From contig CAMNJK010000035.1 of the NCBI GenBank assembly GCA_946541435.1, positions 1 through 10,531 of the forward strand: DNA of 10,531 nt. Reading direction: 5' to 3'. This stretch comes from an uncultured Bacillota bacterium. GTDB lineage: Bacteria > Bacillota > Clostridia > Peptostreptococcales > Anaerovoracaceae. Position 1 is the stretch's first letter. Each line of letters begins with the position of its first letter. Positions 1-7,877 of this stretch are shown one piece after another. The notes under the pieces were generated by a model that was given only the letters and a program-made list of their open reading frames with translations, was not told the origin of the DNA and did no database searches. The position numbers and the translations under genes were made by a program.

Positions 1-1778
1 GCTACTCTGTCTGGGTGCGTCCCGACGATATCACCACCGCCGATACGCCGGCGGAGAACGGCGCCAATCTGGCCAAGACGGCCCAGGTGCTGATCAACAA
101 CACGGACGTTTCCTCGGTGAAGATCCATAACATCCTCCATTCCGGGGAAAAGCTGGTGTGCGTCGCCAGAGGACTGGATAAGACGGCCGCGGACAACATC
201 CGGGAGTCCGGCGCCAAGGGCCTGGAGCTGGTGGAGGATACCAAGCGCAGCTACCCGCTGGGAGAGAGCGCGGCCCATCTGCTGGGCTCCGTCAACGTGG
301 ACAACCAGGGCCTGTCGGGCCTGGAGCTGCAGTACAACAAATACCTCTCCGGCATCTCCGGACGCTGGATCAGCTATACCGATACCGGCGGCAGACAGCT
401 GACCACCACCTACGATGAAGAACGGTATTACAAGGCCAAGGATGGTTACAATCTGGTGACCACCCTGGATCACGTGGTCCAGCATTATCTGGAGGAAGCC
501 CTGCAGAAGGGCGTGGAGACCTGCAAGTCCAAGCGGGCGCTGGGCATCGTCATGAACGTGAAGACCGGCGACGTGATGGCCATGGGACAGTATCCGTCCT
601 TTGACCTGAACGAACCCATGAAGCCGTCCAATGAAGAAGACCGGAAGGCCTTCAAGAAGATGAGCGATGAAGAGCAGACCGCCTATCTGGCGGACATGTG
701 GAGAAACTCCCTGATCTGCGATGTGTATGAGCCGGGATCCACCTTCAAGCTCCTCACCACATCCACGGCCCTGGAAGAGAACATCACCAACCTGAAGAAG
801 ACATACGAATGCAACAGCGGATATACTGTGGGCGGCCGGTTCATCCAGTGCTGGCTTTACCCGGACTCCCACGGTACAGAGACTCTGAAGGAAGCGGTCA
901 GCAATTCCTGCAACCCGGTGTTCATGCAGCTGGCCCTGAAGATCGGCATCGATAAGTTTTACGATTATCTGGACGTGTTCGGGATCACCCAGAAGACCGG
1001 CATCGATTTTCCGGGCGAGACCACGGCCATCCTGCAGGACCGGGACAGCGCCGGTGACATCGGCCTGGCCACCATCGGGTTCGGCCAGGGCGTTGCGGTA
1101 ACGCCCATCCAGCTGATCACGGCAGTATCCTCCCTGGGCAACGGCGGCAAGCTGATGAAGCCCCGTCTGGTGAAGGCCATGACTGATGCGGACGGGAAGA
1201 CCGTGGAGGAGTTTGAGCCGGAAGTGGTCCGCCGCACCGTATCTGAGAAGACCGCCAGCGACCTCTGCAAGATCATGGAGTTCGTCGCGGACGGCGGCGG
1301 CGCAGCAGCGGCAGCGGTGAAAGGATACCGCGTGGGCGCGAAGACAGGAACCGCCAATAAGCTGAGCGACAGCGGCGTGGGATACGGCGGCGACACCTAT
1401 TCCTCCTGCATCGGCATGGCGCCCATGGACGATCCGGAGATCGCGGTGCTGATCATCATCGACAGCCCTAAGGGCGTCCGGTTCGGCAGCGTCACAGCGG
1501 CGCCCCGGGTCAGGGACGTGCTGAGCAAGACTCTGCCCTATCTGAACATCGCGGCGGAGACAACAGATGAAGACGAAGACGGCGGCAAATCCAAGCCGGT
1601 GAAGATCCCGGATGTGGTAGGCAAAAGCGCCAGTGACGCGGCAGGCGTTCTGGAGAGCAAAGGCCTGGCATACGATCTGGACAGCTCCGACGGCAGCGAT
1701 GATTACCTGGTCATCAAACAGTATCCGGTGGCCGGAACCAAAGTGAAGCGGGGAACCAAGGTCTTCCTGTACCGATAG
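1..1778 (+). CDS. ftsI: Class B penicillin-binding protein with one PASTA domain (FtsI/SpoVD type), 5' end cut off
   Basis: Transpeptidase that cross-links stem peptides of new peptidoglycan outside the membrane, working with the SEDS polymerase encoded downstream (FtsW). The frame is open to the left edge: bases 3-14 read YSVW ahead of a GTG at 15, so that GTG is internal and the N-terminal membrane anchor is missing. Numbering from the codon at base 3, 591 residues are visible. The end of the dimerisation domain carries YPLGESAAHLLG and GLSGLE. The catalytic triad of motifs is complete: STFK with nucleophile Ser246, SCN at 302-304 and KTG at 447-449. An acidic linker (about 518-530) leads to a single C-terminal PASTA domain (about 531-591, PDVVGKSASDAAGVL). 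One PASTA domain is typical of SpoVD, but in Clostridia the dcw copy can be the division enzyme, so division versus sporulation cannot be decided here. Transpeptidase identity is certain; the exact name is not. Confidence 0.94.
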   Translation, partial: YSVWVRPDDITTADTPAENGANLAKTAQVLINNTDVSSVKIHNILHSGEKLVCVARGLDKTAADNIRESGAKGLELVEDTKRSYPLGESAAHLLGSVNVDNQGLSGLELQYNKYLSGISGRWISYTDTGGRQLTTTYDEERYYKAKDGYNLVTTLDHVVQHYLEEALQKGVETCKSKRALGIVMNVKTGDVMAMGQYPSFDLNEPMKPSNEEDRKAFKKMSDEEQTAYLADMWRNSLICDVYEPGSTFKLLTTSTALEENITNLKKTYECNSGYTVGGRFIQCWLYPDSHGTETLKEAVSNSCNPVFMQLALKIGIDKFYDYLDVFGITQKTGIDFPGETTAILQDRDSAGDIGLATIGFGQGVAVTPIQLITAVSSLGNGGKLMKPRLVKAMTDADGKTVEEFEPEVVRRTVSEKTASDLCKIMEFVADGGGAAAAAVKGYRVGAKTGTANKLSDSGVGYGGDTYSSCIGMAPMDDPEIAVLIIIDSPKGVRFGSVTAAPRVRDVLSKTLPYLNIAAETTDEDEDGGKSKPVKIPDVVGKSASDAAGVLESKGLAYDLDSSDGSDDYLVIKQYPVAGTKVKRGTKVFLYR

Positions 1779-1786
1779 ATGACAGC

Positions 1787-1794
1787 AGAAGGAG
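1787..1794 (+). promoter_or_regulatory. Ribosome binding site of murF
   Basis: AGAAGGAG lies 12 bases before the ATG at 1807 and only 3 bases before the in-frame TTG at 1798. Neither spacing is ideal. The ATG is preferred because the protein then begins MKPITIDEI, which resembles usual MurF N-termini, and because TTG is a rarer start. Confidence 0.6.
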
Positions 1795-1806
1795 TTATTG
1801 ACAGAA

Positions 1807-3189
1807 ATGAAACCAATCACCATAGATGAAATCATAAAGGCAACGGGCGGCAGATGCGTGCGCAGATGCAGCGAAGAGATGATCACCGGCGTACGGCACG
1901 ATTCCAGAGAGTGCGGCCGGGGAGATCTGTTCGTGTGCATCAAAGGCCCCAACCGGGACGGCCACAGCTTCATCCCCCAGACCCTGGAACAGGGGTGCAG
2001 GACCTACCTGATCTCCGACGAGAGCCTGCTGCCGGCGGACGCGGACCTGAACGCCATCCTGGTGGATGACACCGTGTACGCCATGGGCGAGCTGGCCAAA
2101 TACTATCTGGACCAGCTGGATCTGATCCGGGTGGCGGTGACCGGAAGCGTGGGAAAGACATCCACCAGAGACATGATCTGGTATGTCCTGAACGAAAAAT
2201 TCAAATGCGGAAGAAACCTTAAAAACTACAACAACGATGTGGGACTTCCTATCTCCATCTTTACTCTGGACGACAGCTACCGGGCTGTCGTCCTGGAGAT
2301 GGGAATGAGTGATTTCGGGGAGATCGACCGGCTGGCGGAGATCGTCCGCCCGCAGATCGGCGTGATCACCAACATCGGCGTGGCGCATATGCAAAACCTG
2401 GGAAGCCGTGACGGCATTTTCAGGGCAAAAATGGAAGTGACGAACCACTTGCGTCCGGCGGACGAAGGGGGTACAATGGTCTTCGTTTATGACGATGAGT
2501 ACCTGAACAGAGAACGGACCGCGGGCGACTACGAAAGCCTCTTCGTGGGCACCAACGGGAAGAGCGATTTCATCCTGTCGGACATCGAAGATCATGGGAT
2601 CGACGGCGTGACATTCCATCTGGAACACCGTGAGATCGCCCGGCAGATCCACATCCCGGTCCCGGGAAGACACAACGCCTACAATGCCGCGGTGGCGACT
2701 GCCGTGGGAGAGCGGCTGGGCGAGAGTCCGGAGGAGATCATGGCAGGGCTGGAAAAAGTCGAGCTCACCGGCCGCCGGCTCAGGATCCTCCGGGGTGACC
2801 GGTGGACCGTCATCGACGATACTTATAACGCCAGCCCGGATTCCATGAAGGCGGCTCTGAAGGTGCTGCAGCAGAGCAGCGCCGGCAGGCGCGTCGCCAT
2901 CCTGGGCGAGATGTACGAGCTGGGCGACCAGACAGAAAAGCTTCACTTCGGCGTGGGCGTTTTCGCCCGCAGCTGCGGCATCGACCAGCTGATCGCCATC
3001 GGCCCGCTGGCGAAGAACATCGCGGACGGCGCCGCCGGCGGAGAGACCCGGACCGATTATTTCCCCACCAAGGAAGCCTTCCTGAAGAAAAAGGACAGCC
3101 TGCTTGAAACCGGGGATCTGATCCTGGTGAAGGCATCCCGGGGCATGCAGATGGAAGAGATCGTCAGCGCCCTGGCCGAAGAGGACTGA
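1807..3189 (+). CDS. murF: MurF, UDP-MurNAc-tripeptide:D-alanyl-D-alanine ligase
   Basis: Cytoplasmic ATP-dependent ligase that adds the D-Ala-D-Ala dipeptide to UDP-MurNAc-tripeptide, the last soluble precursor step. Taken from the ATG it has 460 residues, normal for MurF. The order is an N-terminal substrate-binding domain (about 1-100), a central ATPase domain with the P-loop GSVGKT (113-118), LEMGMSDFGEI (163-173) and TNIGVAH (188-194), then the C-terminal ligase domain with DDTYNASPDSM (337-347) and LGEMYELG (366-373), both MurF signatures. Lys208 in FRAKMEV is a candidate for the carbamylated lysine of Mur ligases. The gene starts 28 bases after the penicillin-binding protein gene. A TTG at 1798 would add three residues. 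murE, often directly upstream of murF, is absent here, so the tripeptide must be made by an enzyme encoded elsewhere. Confidence 0.97.
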   Translation: MKPITIDEIIKATGGRCVRRCSEEMITGVRHDSRECGRGDLFVCIKGPNRDGHSFIPQTLEQGCRTYLISDESLLPADADLNAILVDDTVYAMGELAKYYLDQLDLIRVAVTGSVGKTSTRDMIWYVLNEKFKCGRNLKNYNNDVGLPISIFTLDDSYRAVVLEMGMSDFGEIDRLAEIVRPQIGVITNIGVAHMQNLGSRDGIFRAKMEVTNHLRPADEGGTMVFVYDDEYLNRERTAGDYESLFVGTNGKSDFILSDIEDHGIDGVTFHLEHREIARQIHIPVPGRHNAYNAAVATAVGERLGESPEEIMAGLEKVELTGRRLRILRGDRWTVIDDTYNASPDSMKAALKVLQQSSAGRRVAILGEMYELGDQTEKLHFGVGVFARSCGIDQLIAIGPLAKNIADGAAGGETRTDYFPTKEAFLKKKDSLLETGDLILVKASRGMQMEEIVSALAEED

Positions 3190-3231
3190 AACATCAATAT
3201 TACCGAAACAAACACAGAACTGCAGGAAACA

Positions 3232-4230
3232 ATGACAGCGACAATACTGATTACAGCAGCGGCGGCCTTCGTGATCGCCGTGATCATAACGAAATATGAG
3301 ATCCCCTTTCTCCGCAGGAAGGCGGGACAGAACATCCGGGAAGAGGGACTGAAATCCCACTACGCAAAAGCCGGCACCCCCAGCATGGGCGGCATCAGCA
3401 TCATCATCGCCACCTGCGCGGCGGCGCTGATCAGCGCCATCATCAACGGCGGCTACGCTCTGGCCAGCATGCTGATCATCCTGCTGGTCTTCCTGGGCTT
3501 CGGCTTCGTCGGTTTCCTGGATGACTATCTGAAAGTGATCAAGAAGCAGAACGAGGGCTTCAAGGTGAAGCCCAAGTTTGCATGTCAGGCGGCCTTTGCC
3601 ATTGCCTTCGGCATCGTGTTCCGGATCTACTCCGGACACGGCAGCATGGTCTATATCCCGGGAGTCGATATCTATGTGGATTTCGGCTTCCTGTATATCC
3701 CCTTCGTGGTCTTCGCCGTGCTGGCCATGACCAATGCGGTGAATCTGACGGACGGTCTGGACGGCCTGGCCTCCGGCGTGACAGCGCTGGTGTCCGCGGC
3801 CTTCGTGATCGCCGGCCTGATCTTCTCGGGCAAGCCCACGGGCGTAGATGCGGATACCCTTTCCGGGATCATCTTCTTCGCGGCCCTCTGCGGCGGATGT
3901 CTGGGATTCCTGGTGTTCAACAAGAACCCGGCCAAGATCTTCATGGGAGATACGGGATCCCTGGCCCTGGGCGGCGGCATCGCGGCGGCGGCCATCGTCA
4001 TGAAACTGGAGCTGCTGCTCCTGATCATCGGCCTCCTGTATGTGATCGAGGCCCTGTCGGTGGTCCTGCAGGTCGGCTACTTCAAGCTGACCCACGGCAA
4101 GCGGATCTTCAAGATGGCGCCGATCCACCACCATTTCGAGATGTGCGGCATGAAGGAGACCCAGGTGGTGGGAATGTTCTGGGCTTTCACGGCCCTGTGC
4201 TGCATCGTGGGACTGATCGTCCTGGCCTGA
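3232..4230 (+). CDS. mraY: MraY, phospho-MurNAc-pentapeptide translocase
   Basis: Polytopic membrane enzyme that transfers phospho-MurNAc-pentapeptide from UDP to undecaprenyl phosphate, forming lipid I on the inner face of the membrane. The 332 residues match the family length of about 320-360. Visible family motifs are REEGLKSHYAKAGTPSMGG (36-54), the acidic pair Asp97-Asp98 in GFLDDYLKV, NLTDGLDGLA (171-180), FMGDTGSLALG (237-247, with Asp240 a likely catalytic residue) and MAPIHHHFE (295-303, the three-histidine motif). Roughly ten hydrophobic segments alternate with these loops. The start ATG has only a modest AGGA (3224-3227) upstream. The frame is open back to the murF stop, but the N-terminus aligns well in length with known MraY proteins, so the ATG is kept. 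It lies 42 bases after murF. Confidence 0.97.
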   Translation: MTATILITAAAAFVIAVIITKYEIPFLRRKAGQNIREEGLKSHYAKAGTPSMGGISIIIATCAAALISAIINGGYALASMLIILLVFLGFGFVGFLDDYLKVIKKQNEGFKVKPKFACQAAFAIAFGIVFRIYSGHGSMVYIPGVDIYVDFGFLYIPFVVFAVLAMTNAVNLTDGLDGLASGVTALVSAAFVIAGLIFSGKPTGVDADTLSGIIFFAALCGGCLGFLVFNKNPAKIFMGDTGSLALGGGIAAAAIVMKLELLLLIIGLLYVIEALSVVLQVGYFKLTHGKRIFKMAPIHHHFEMCGMKETQVVGMFWAFTALCCIVGLIVLA

Positions 4231-4251
4231 GGCTGGTCCTGAAACCGGCCT
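4230..4251 (+). other. Small stem-loop at the mraY stop codon
   Basis: The bases of the mraY stop and the following gap can fold into an 8-bp stem with one G-U wobble: AGGCTGGT (4230-4237) pairs with ACCGGCCT (4244-4251) around a 6-base loop. A TTTT run follows only after about 8 bases (4260-4263), so it is not a canonical intrinsic terminator. It could be a processing or mRNA stability element, or chance folding in GC-rich DNA. Confidence 0.25.
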
Positions 4252-4279
4252 GATGCCGATTTTGAATACACTACTATGG

Positions 4280-4284
4280 AAGGA
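4280..4284 (+). promoter_or_regulatory. Ribosome binding site of murD
   Basis: AAGGA is placed 7 bases before the ATG at 4292. This decides the start: an in-frame ATG at 4253 would add 13 residues (MPILNTLLWKENN) but has no ribosome binding site and extends beyond the usual MurD N-terminus. Confidence 0.85.
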
Positions 4285-4291
4285 AAACAAC

Positions 4292-5668
4292 ATGACAGAA
4301 GAGAATCTGATCCTGAAGAATAAAAAAGTACTGATCGTCGGACTGGGACGGTCCGGTGAAGCGGCGCTCGACCTGGCTTTGCATCAGGGGGCGGAGGTGT
4401 CCGTGCAGGACAGCAAACCGGAGGAGAACATCGATCCTGAGCTGCTGAAGAAGCTGCGGGATGCCCGGGTGCGCGGATGGTTCGCGGAGACACCCAGGGA
4501 CATGGGCGTCTATGACATGCTGGTGCTGAGTCCCGGCGTGCCGGTGGACCTGCCGTTTGTGACCAATGCAAAGGCTGGCGGGGCCGAGATCATCGGCGAG
4601 CTGGAACTGGCCTACCGGATCAGCCGCGGCCGGTATGTCGGCATCACCGGAACCAACGGAAAAACCACCACCACGACCCTGGTGGGTGAAATATTCAAGG
4701 CGGCGGGCAGAGAAACCTACGTGGTAGGCAACATCGGCGTGCCCGTGATCAAAGGGGCGCGGGAGTGCTCCGATGACGGATGGATGGTGACGGAGATCAG
4801 CAGCTTCCAGCTGGAGACGGTGGACGCCTTCCGGCCGGAGGTATCAGCGATCCTGAACCTGACACCGGACCATCTGAACCGCCACAAGACCATGGAAAAC
4901 TACGGGGCGGCCAAGGCCCGGATCTTCGGACGCCAGAGCGCCGACCAGTACTGCGTGGTCAACTACGATGACCCCCTGTGCTATGCCCTGGCGGATGACT
5001 GCCCGGCAGAAGTGATCCCCTTCAGCAGGAAGGAACTCCTGGACACCGGCGCCTTCGTCAGAGACGGACAGATCGTGATCCGGCGGAAGGACGGGGAAGA
5101 GGTCATCATCTGCGGCGCGGATGAACTGAAGATCCCGGGAAGCCACAACCTGGAGAACGCGCTGGCGGCAGCCGCGGTCAGCTATTTCGCAGGGGTGGAT
5201 CCCGCGGTGATCGGACAGGTCTGCCGCAGCTTCGGCGGCGTGGAGCACAGGATCGAGCCGGTGGCGGAGATCGACGGGGTCCGCTATGTGAATGACTCCA
5301 AGGGTACCAATCCCGACGCGGCCATCAAGGCCATCGAGGCCATGAAGGAGAACATCATCCTGATCGCCGGCGGATACGACAAGGCGTCGGACTTCACGGA
5401 ATTCGTCCAGGCCTTTGACGGCCGGGTAAAAAAGCTGGTCCTGCTGGGCGTCACAGCGGAGAAGATCCGCGAGACCGCGGAGCAGGCGGGCTTCAGCAAT
5501 ATCGTCATGTGCGCCGACATGGAGGAGTGCGTCAGAGAGGCCGCCCGGGAAGCGGTGCCGGGAGACGTGGTCCTGCTGTCGCCGGCATGCGCCAGCTGGG
5601 ATATGTATAAGAGTTTTGAAGAGAGAGGGGAACATTTCAAGACATGCGTTCAAAAGTTGCGTCCCTGA
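4292..5668 (+). CDS. murD: MurD, UDP-MurNAc-L-alanine:D-glutamate ligase
   Basis: Cytoplasmic Mur ligase that adds D-glutamate to UDP-MurNAc-L-Ala using ATP. The 458 residues are full length. The N-terminal Rossmann-like UDP-binding domain shows VLIVGLGRSG (13-22) and LSPGVP (79-84). The ATPase domain has GTNGKTTT (120-127), EISSFQLE (168-175) and LNLTPDHLNRH (188-198), with Lys208 in AAKARIF at the position of the carbamylated lysine of E. coli MurD. The C-terminal domain has PGSHNLENA (282-290), GGVEHRIE (315-322), NDSKGTNPDA (334-343) and LSPACASWDMYKSFEERG (429-446), which is diagnostic of MurD. The start at 4292 is set by the AAGGA site 7 bases upstream. The last 25 bases overlap ftsW, so the two genes are probably co-translated. 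Confidence 0.98.
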   Translation: MTEENLILKNKKVLIVGLGRSGEAALDLALHQGAEVSVQDSKPEENIDPELLKKLRDARVRGWFAETPRDMGVYDMLVLSPGVPVDLPFVTNAKAGGAEIIGELELAYRISRGRYVGITGTNGKTTTTTLVGEIFKAAGRETYVVGNIGVPVIKGARECSDDGWMVTEISSFQLETVDAFRPEVSAILNLTPDHLNRHKTMENYGAAKARIFGRQSADQYCVVNYDDPLCYALADDCPAEVIPFSRKELLDTGAFVRDGQIVIRRKDGEEVIICGADELKIPGSHNLENALAAAAVSYFAGVDPAVIGQVCRSFGGVEHRIEPVAEIDGVRYVNDSKGTNPDAAIKAIEAMKENIILIAGGYDKASDFTEFVQAFDGRVKKLVLLGVTAEKIRETAEQAGFSNIVMCADMEECVREAAREAVPGDVVLLSPACASWDMYKSFEERGEHFKTCVQKLRP

Positions 5669-6777
5669 ACATCCAATCGGTGGATTCCCTGTTCCTGCTG
5701 TCGACGCTGGTCCTGACTGTCTTCGGTCTGGTCATGGTGTTCAGCGCCAGTTACTATTCCTCCATCAGCGTGAACGGCACGCCGTTCTACTACCTGGTCA
5801 GGGATGGGATCTGGATCATGGTGGGACTGGCTCTCATGGGAGCCGGGATCTGCATCGATTATCGTCTTTACAAGAAGATCGCTCTGGTGGTACTGATCTT
5901 CGTGGTACTGTCACTGGTAGCGGTGCTTTTTGTGGGTGTTGTACGCAACGGCGCCCGGCGGTGGCTGGGCGTCGGCGGTCTGACCTTCATGCCCGGAGAG
6001 TGGGCGAAACTGGGGATCATCCTGTTTACGGCATGGTTCCTGGGAGAAAGGCCTGCCCGGGCCAGGTCCTTCCTGCTGGGCATCCTGCCGGTCATGGCGG
6101 TGACCCTTCTCTGCGCTTTTCTGATCGTTCAGCAGCCAAACCTTTCCACGGCCATCACCATCTGCGGCATTGCCGTGGCCATGCTGCTGGTGGCTGGGAT
6201 GAACTGGCTCTGGGTCCTGCTGGTGGGCGGCGCCGGTGCATTCGGTCTGCTCTCCATCATCCTGTTCATGCCCGGCAGCTACTGGTACAACCGGATCACC
6301 AACTTTCTCAATCCCTTCGCGGATCTGTACGGAGAGGGTTATCAGGTCGCCCAGTCTTTGCTGGCGCTGGGATCCGGCGGCCTCACGGGCCTGGGCCTGG
6401 GCCACAGTGTCCAGAAGAGCCTGTACCTGCCGGAACCGCAGAATGACTTTATCCTTGCCATCATCGGGGAGGAACTGGGATACATCGGGATCCTGGCCCT
6501 GATCGGCGTCTATGCTGTCTTTATCTGGAGGGGAATGCACATCGCCATCAACGCACCGGACCGGTTCGGCATGCTGCTGGCATCCGGCGTGGTGATCATG
6601 GTGGCCCTTCAGGTGATCCTGAATATCGCCGTAGTCACGGCTTCCATGCCGGCGACCGGCATCAACCTGCCGTTCATCAGTTACGGAGGCAACGGCATCC
6701 TGATCTTCCTGTTTTCTGCAGGAGTACTGCTCAACATTTCACGGCAGAAGCCGTATCTGGAAGGGAGACCTATATGA
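5644..6777 (+). CDS. ftsW: FtsW, SEDS-family peptidoglycan glycosyltransferase
   Basis: Membrane glycosyltransferase of the SEDS family that polymerises lipid II in partnership with a class B penicillin-binding protein, here probably the product of the first gene. The 377 residues fit FtsW/SpoVE/RodA proteins, with about ten membrane segments. Visible signatures are NGARRWLGV (102-110), PGEWAKL (117-123), QPNLSTA (164-170), LPEPQNDFILAIIGEELG (262-279) and GINLPFISYGGNG (339-351). Asp268 in QNDF matches the essential Asp of FtsW (Asp297 in E. coli). The QPNLSTA loop has Asn and Ser where the commoner form is QPDLGTA. The ATG lies inside the 3' end of murD, with AGGGG (5626-5630) a rather long 13 bases upstream. 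The gene ends in an ATGA overlap with murG. In a spore former the dcw copy could be called SpoVE; FtsW is preferred by context. Confidence 0.95.
   Translation: MRSKVASLNIQSVDSLFLLSTLVLTVFGLVMVFSASYYSSISVNGTPFYYLVRDGIWIMVGLALMGAGICIDYRLYKKIALVVLIFVVLSLVAVLFVGVVRNGARRWLGVGGLTFMPGEWAKLGIILFTAWFLGERPARARSFLLGILPVMAVTLLCAFLIVQQPNLSTAITICGIAVAMLLVAGMNWLWVLLVGGAGAFGLLSIILFMPGSYWYNRITNFLNPFADLYGEGYQVAQSLLALGSGGLTGLGLGHSVQKSLYLPEPQNDFILAIIGEELGYIGILALIGVYAVFIWRGMHIAINAPDRFGMLLASGVVIMVALQVILNIAVVTASMPATGINLPFISYGGNGILIFLFSAGVLLNISRQKPYLEGRPI
6761..6767 (+). promoter_or_regulatory. Ribosome binding site of murG
   Basis: AAGGGAG sits 6 bases before the murG ATG, inside the end of ftsW. Strong site and good spacing fix the start in the ATGA overlap. 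Confidence 0.85.
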
Positions 6778-7877
6778 AAGTGATCATGACCTGCGGCGGG
6801 ACCGGCGGACACATCTATCCGGCGGTGGCCATCGCGGATGAAATAAGGAGAAGGGATGAAACGGCGGAGATCCTTTTCGTCGGTTCCGAGATCGGCATGG
6901 AACGGGATCTGGTGCCGGAATCCGGATATGAGATCACACTGATCAACGCGGACGGCTTCAGCAGGACCCTCCGGGGCAGCATCCGGTCGGTGAAGCGGGT
7001 GCTCAAGGGACGGGCCCAGGCCAAAGAGCTGATCAAAAGCTTTCAGCCGGATATGGTGATCGGCACCGGCGGATACGCCAGCATGCCCATGGTCTCCATG
7101 GCGGAGAAGGCAGGGATCCCGTGCTATCTGCAGGAACAGAACGCCATCCCCGGCAAGACCAACAAGTTCCTGGGGCGGAAGGCCCGCAGGATCTTTCTGG
7201 GCTTCGAGAAGGCCGGAGAGTATTTCCCGGACAAGCAAAAGCTGGTCCTGACCGGCAACCCTGTCCGCAGTGAATTCGTGGGGATCGACCGCGGGAAAAT
7301 CAGAGAAGAACTGGGCATCCCGGAGGATACCTTCGTGGTGCTGGCCTTCGGCGGAAGCCAGGGGGCAGGCAGACTGAACCGGGAGATGATGAACATCATC
7401 CGGGAATACAGCGGCAGAAATGAGACCCGGATCTGGCTGGGCGCCGGCAGCTACTATTATGATGCCATCATGACGGAGCTGAAGGAAAAAGGCATGACCC
7501 TTGGCGACAACATCGAGATCTGGGAGTACATCCACGATATGTCCAGACGCCTGGCGGCGGCGGACCTGATTATCAGCCGCAGCGGCGCCCTGACCGTGGC
7601 GGAGGTCACCGTGTGCGGTGTTCCGGCCATCTTCATTCCGTTCCCCGGCGCGGCGGAGAACCATCAGTACTACAATGCCATGGCCGTGGCAGAGAAGGGC
7701 GGCGCCATCGTCATCGAGGAGAAGGATCTGGAGAATGATCCGCTGACAGCCCGCATAGAAGCGCTGCGCAGTGATCGCCAGCTTTTGCATGAGATGTCGG
7801 AGGCCAGCAGATCCTGCGGCGCCGAAGCAGCTGTGCAGGTCATCTGTGACACCATATTTGAGGACTTCAGGAAATGA
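6774..7877 (+). CDS. murG: MurG, lipid I N-acetylglucosaminyltransferase
   Basis: Peripheral membrane glycosyltransferase (family GT28, GT-B fold) that transfers GlcNAc from UDP-GlcNAc to lipid I, making lipid II at the cytoplasmic face. The 367 residues are full length. The N-terminal lipid I-binding domain has the glycine-rich loop GGTGGHIYPAVAIADEI (8-24), IGTGGYAS (96-103) and EQNAIPGKTNKFLGRKA (121-137). The C-terminal UDP-GlcNAc domain follows GNPVR (161-165) and has FGGSQGA (192-198), SRSGALTVAE (268-277) and NHQYYNA (296-302). All main family motifs are intact. It overlaps ftsW by 4 bases at the start and ftsQ by 4 bases at the end, both as ATGA, which suggests coupled translation. 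In many relatives murC or murB comes next; here ftsQ follows directly. Confidence 0.98.
   Translation: MKVIMTCGGTGGHIYPAVAIADEIRRRDETAEILFVGSEIGMERDLVPESGYEITLINADGFSRTLRGSIRSVKRVLKGRAQAKELIKSFQPDMVIGTGGYASMPMVSMAEKAGIPCYLQEQNAIPGKTNKFLGRKARRIFLGFEKAGEYFPDKQKLVLTGNPVRSEFVGIDRGKIREELGIPEDTFVVLAFGGSQGAGRLNREMMNIIREYSGRNETRIWLGAGSYYYDAIMTELKEKGMTLGDNIEIWEYIHDMSRRLAAADLIISRSGALTVAEVTVCGVPAIFIPFPGAAENHQYYNAMAVAEKGGAIVIEEKDLENDPLTARIEALRSDRQLLHEMSEASRSCGAEAAVQVICDTIFEDFRK

Noticed and set aside
4249-4277. A possible promoter before murD with -10 like TACTAT (4272-4277).
   Set aside because: No -35-like hexamer at 16-18 bp spacing; the nearby TTGAAT is only 4 bases away.
4253-4291. A longer murD start at the ATG at 4253.
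   Set aside because: No ribosome binding site before it, and the extra 13 residues lie outside the MurD fold; the AAGGA site serves the ATG at 4292.
1795-4293. An 832-codon open frame on the minus strand opposite murF and mraY.
   Set aside because: Its product is rich in His, Asp, Gln and Gly with no domain pattern. It mirrors the codon structure of two well-supported genes in GC-rich DNA and has no start context of its own.
5616-6446. A 276-codon plus-strand frame overlapping ftsW.
   Set aside because: Low-complexity Gly/Arg/His-rich translation without domains, out of frame with the clear SEDS protein.
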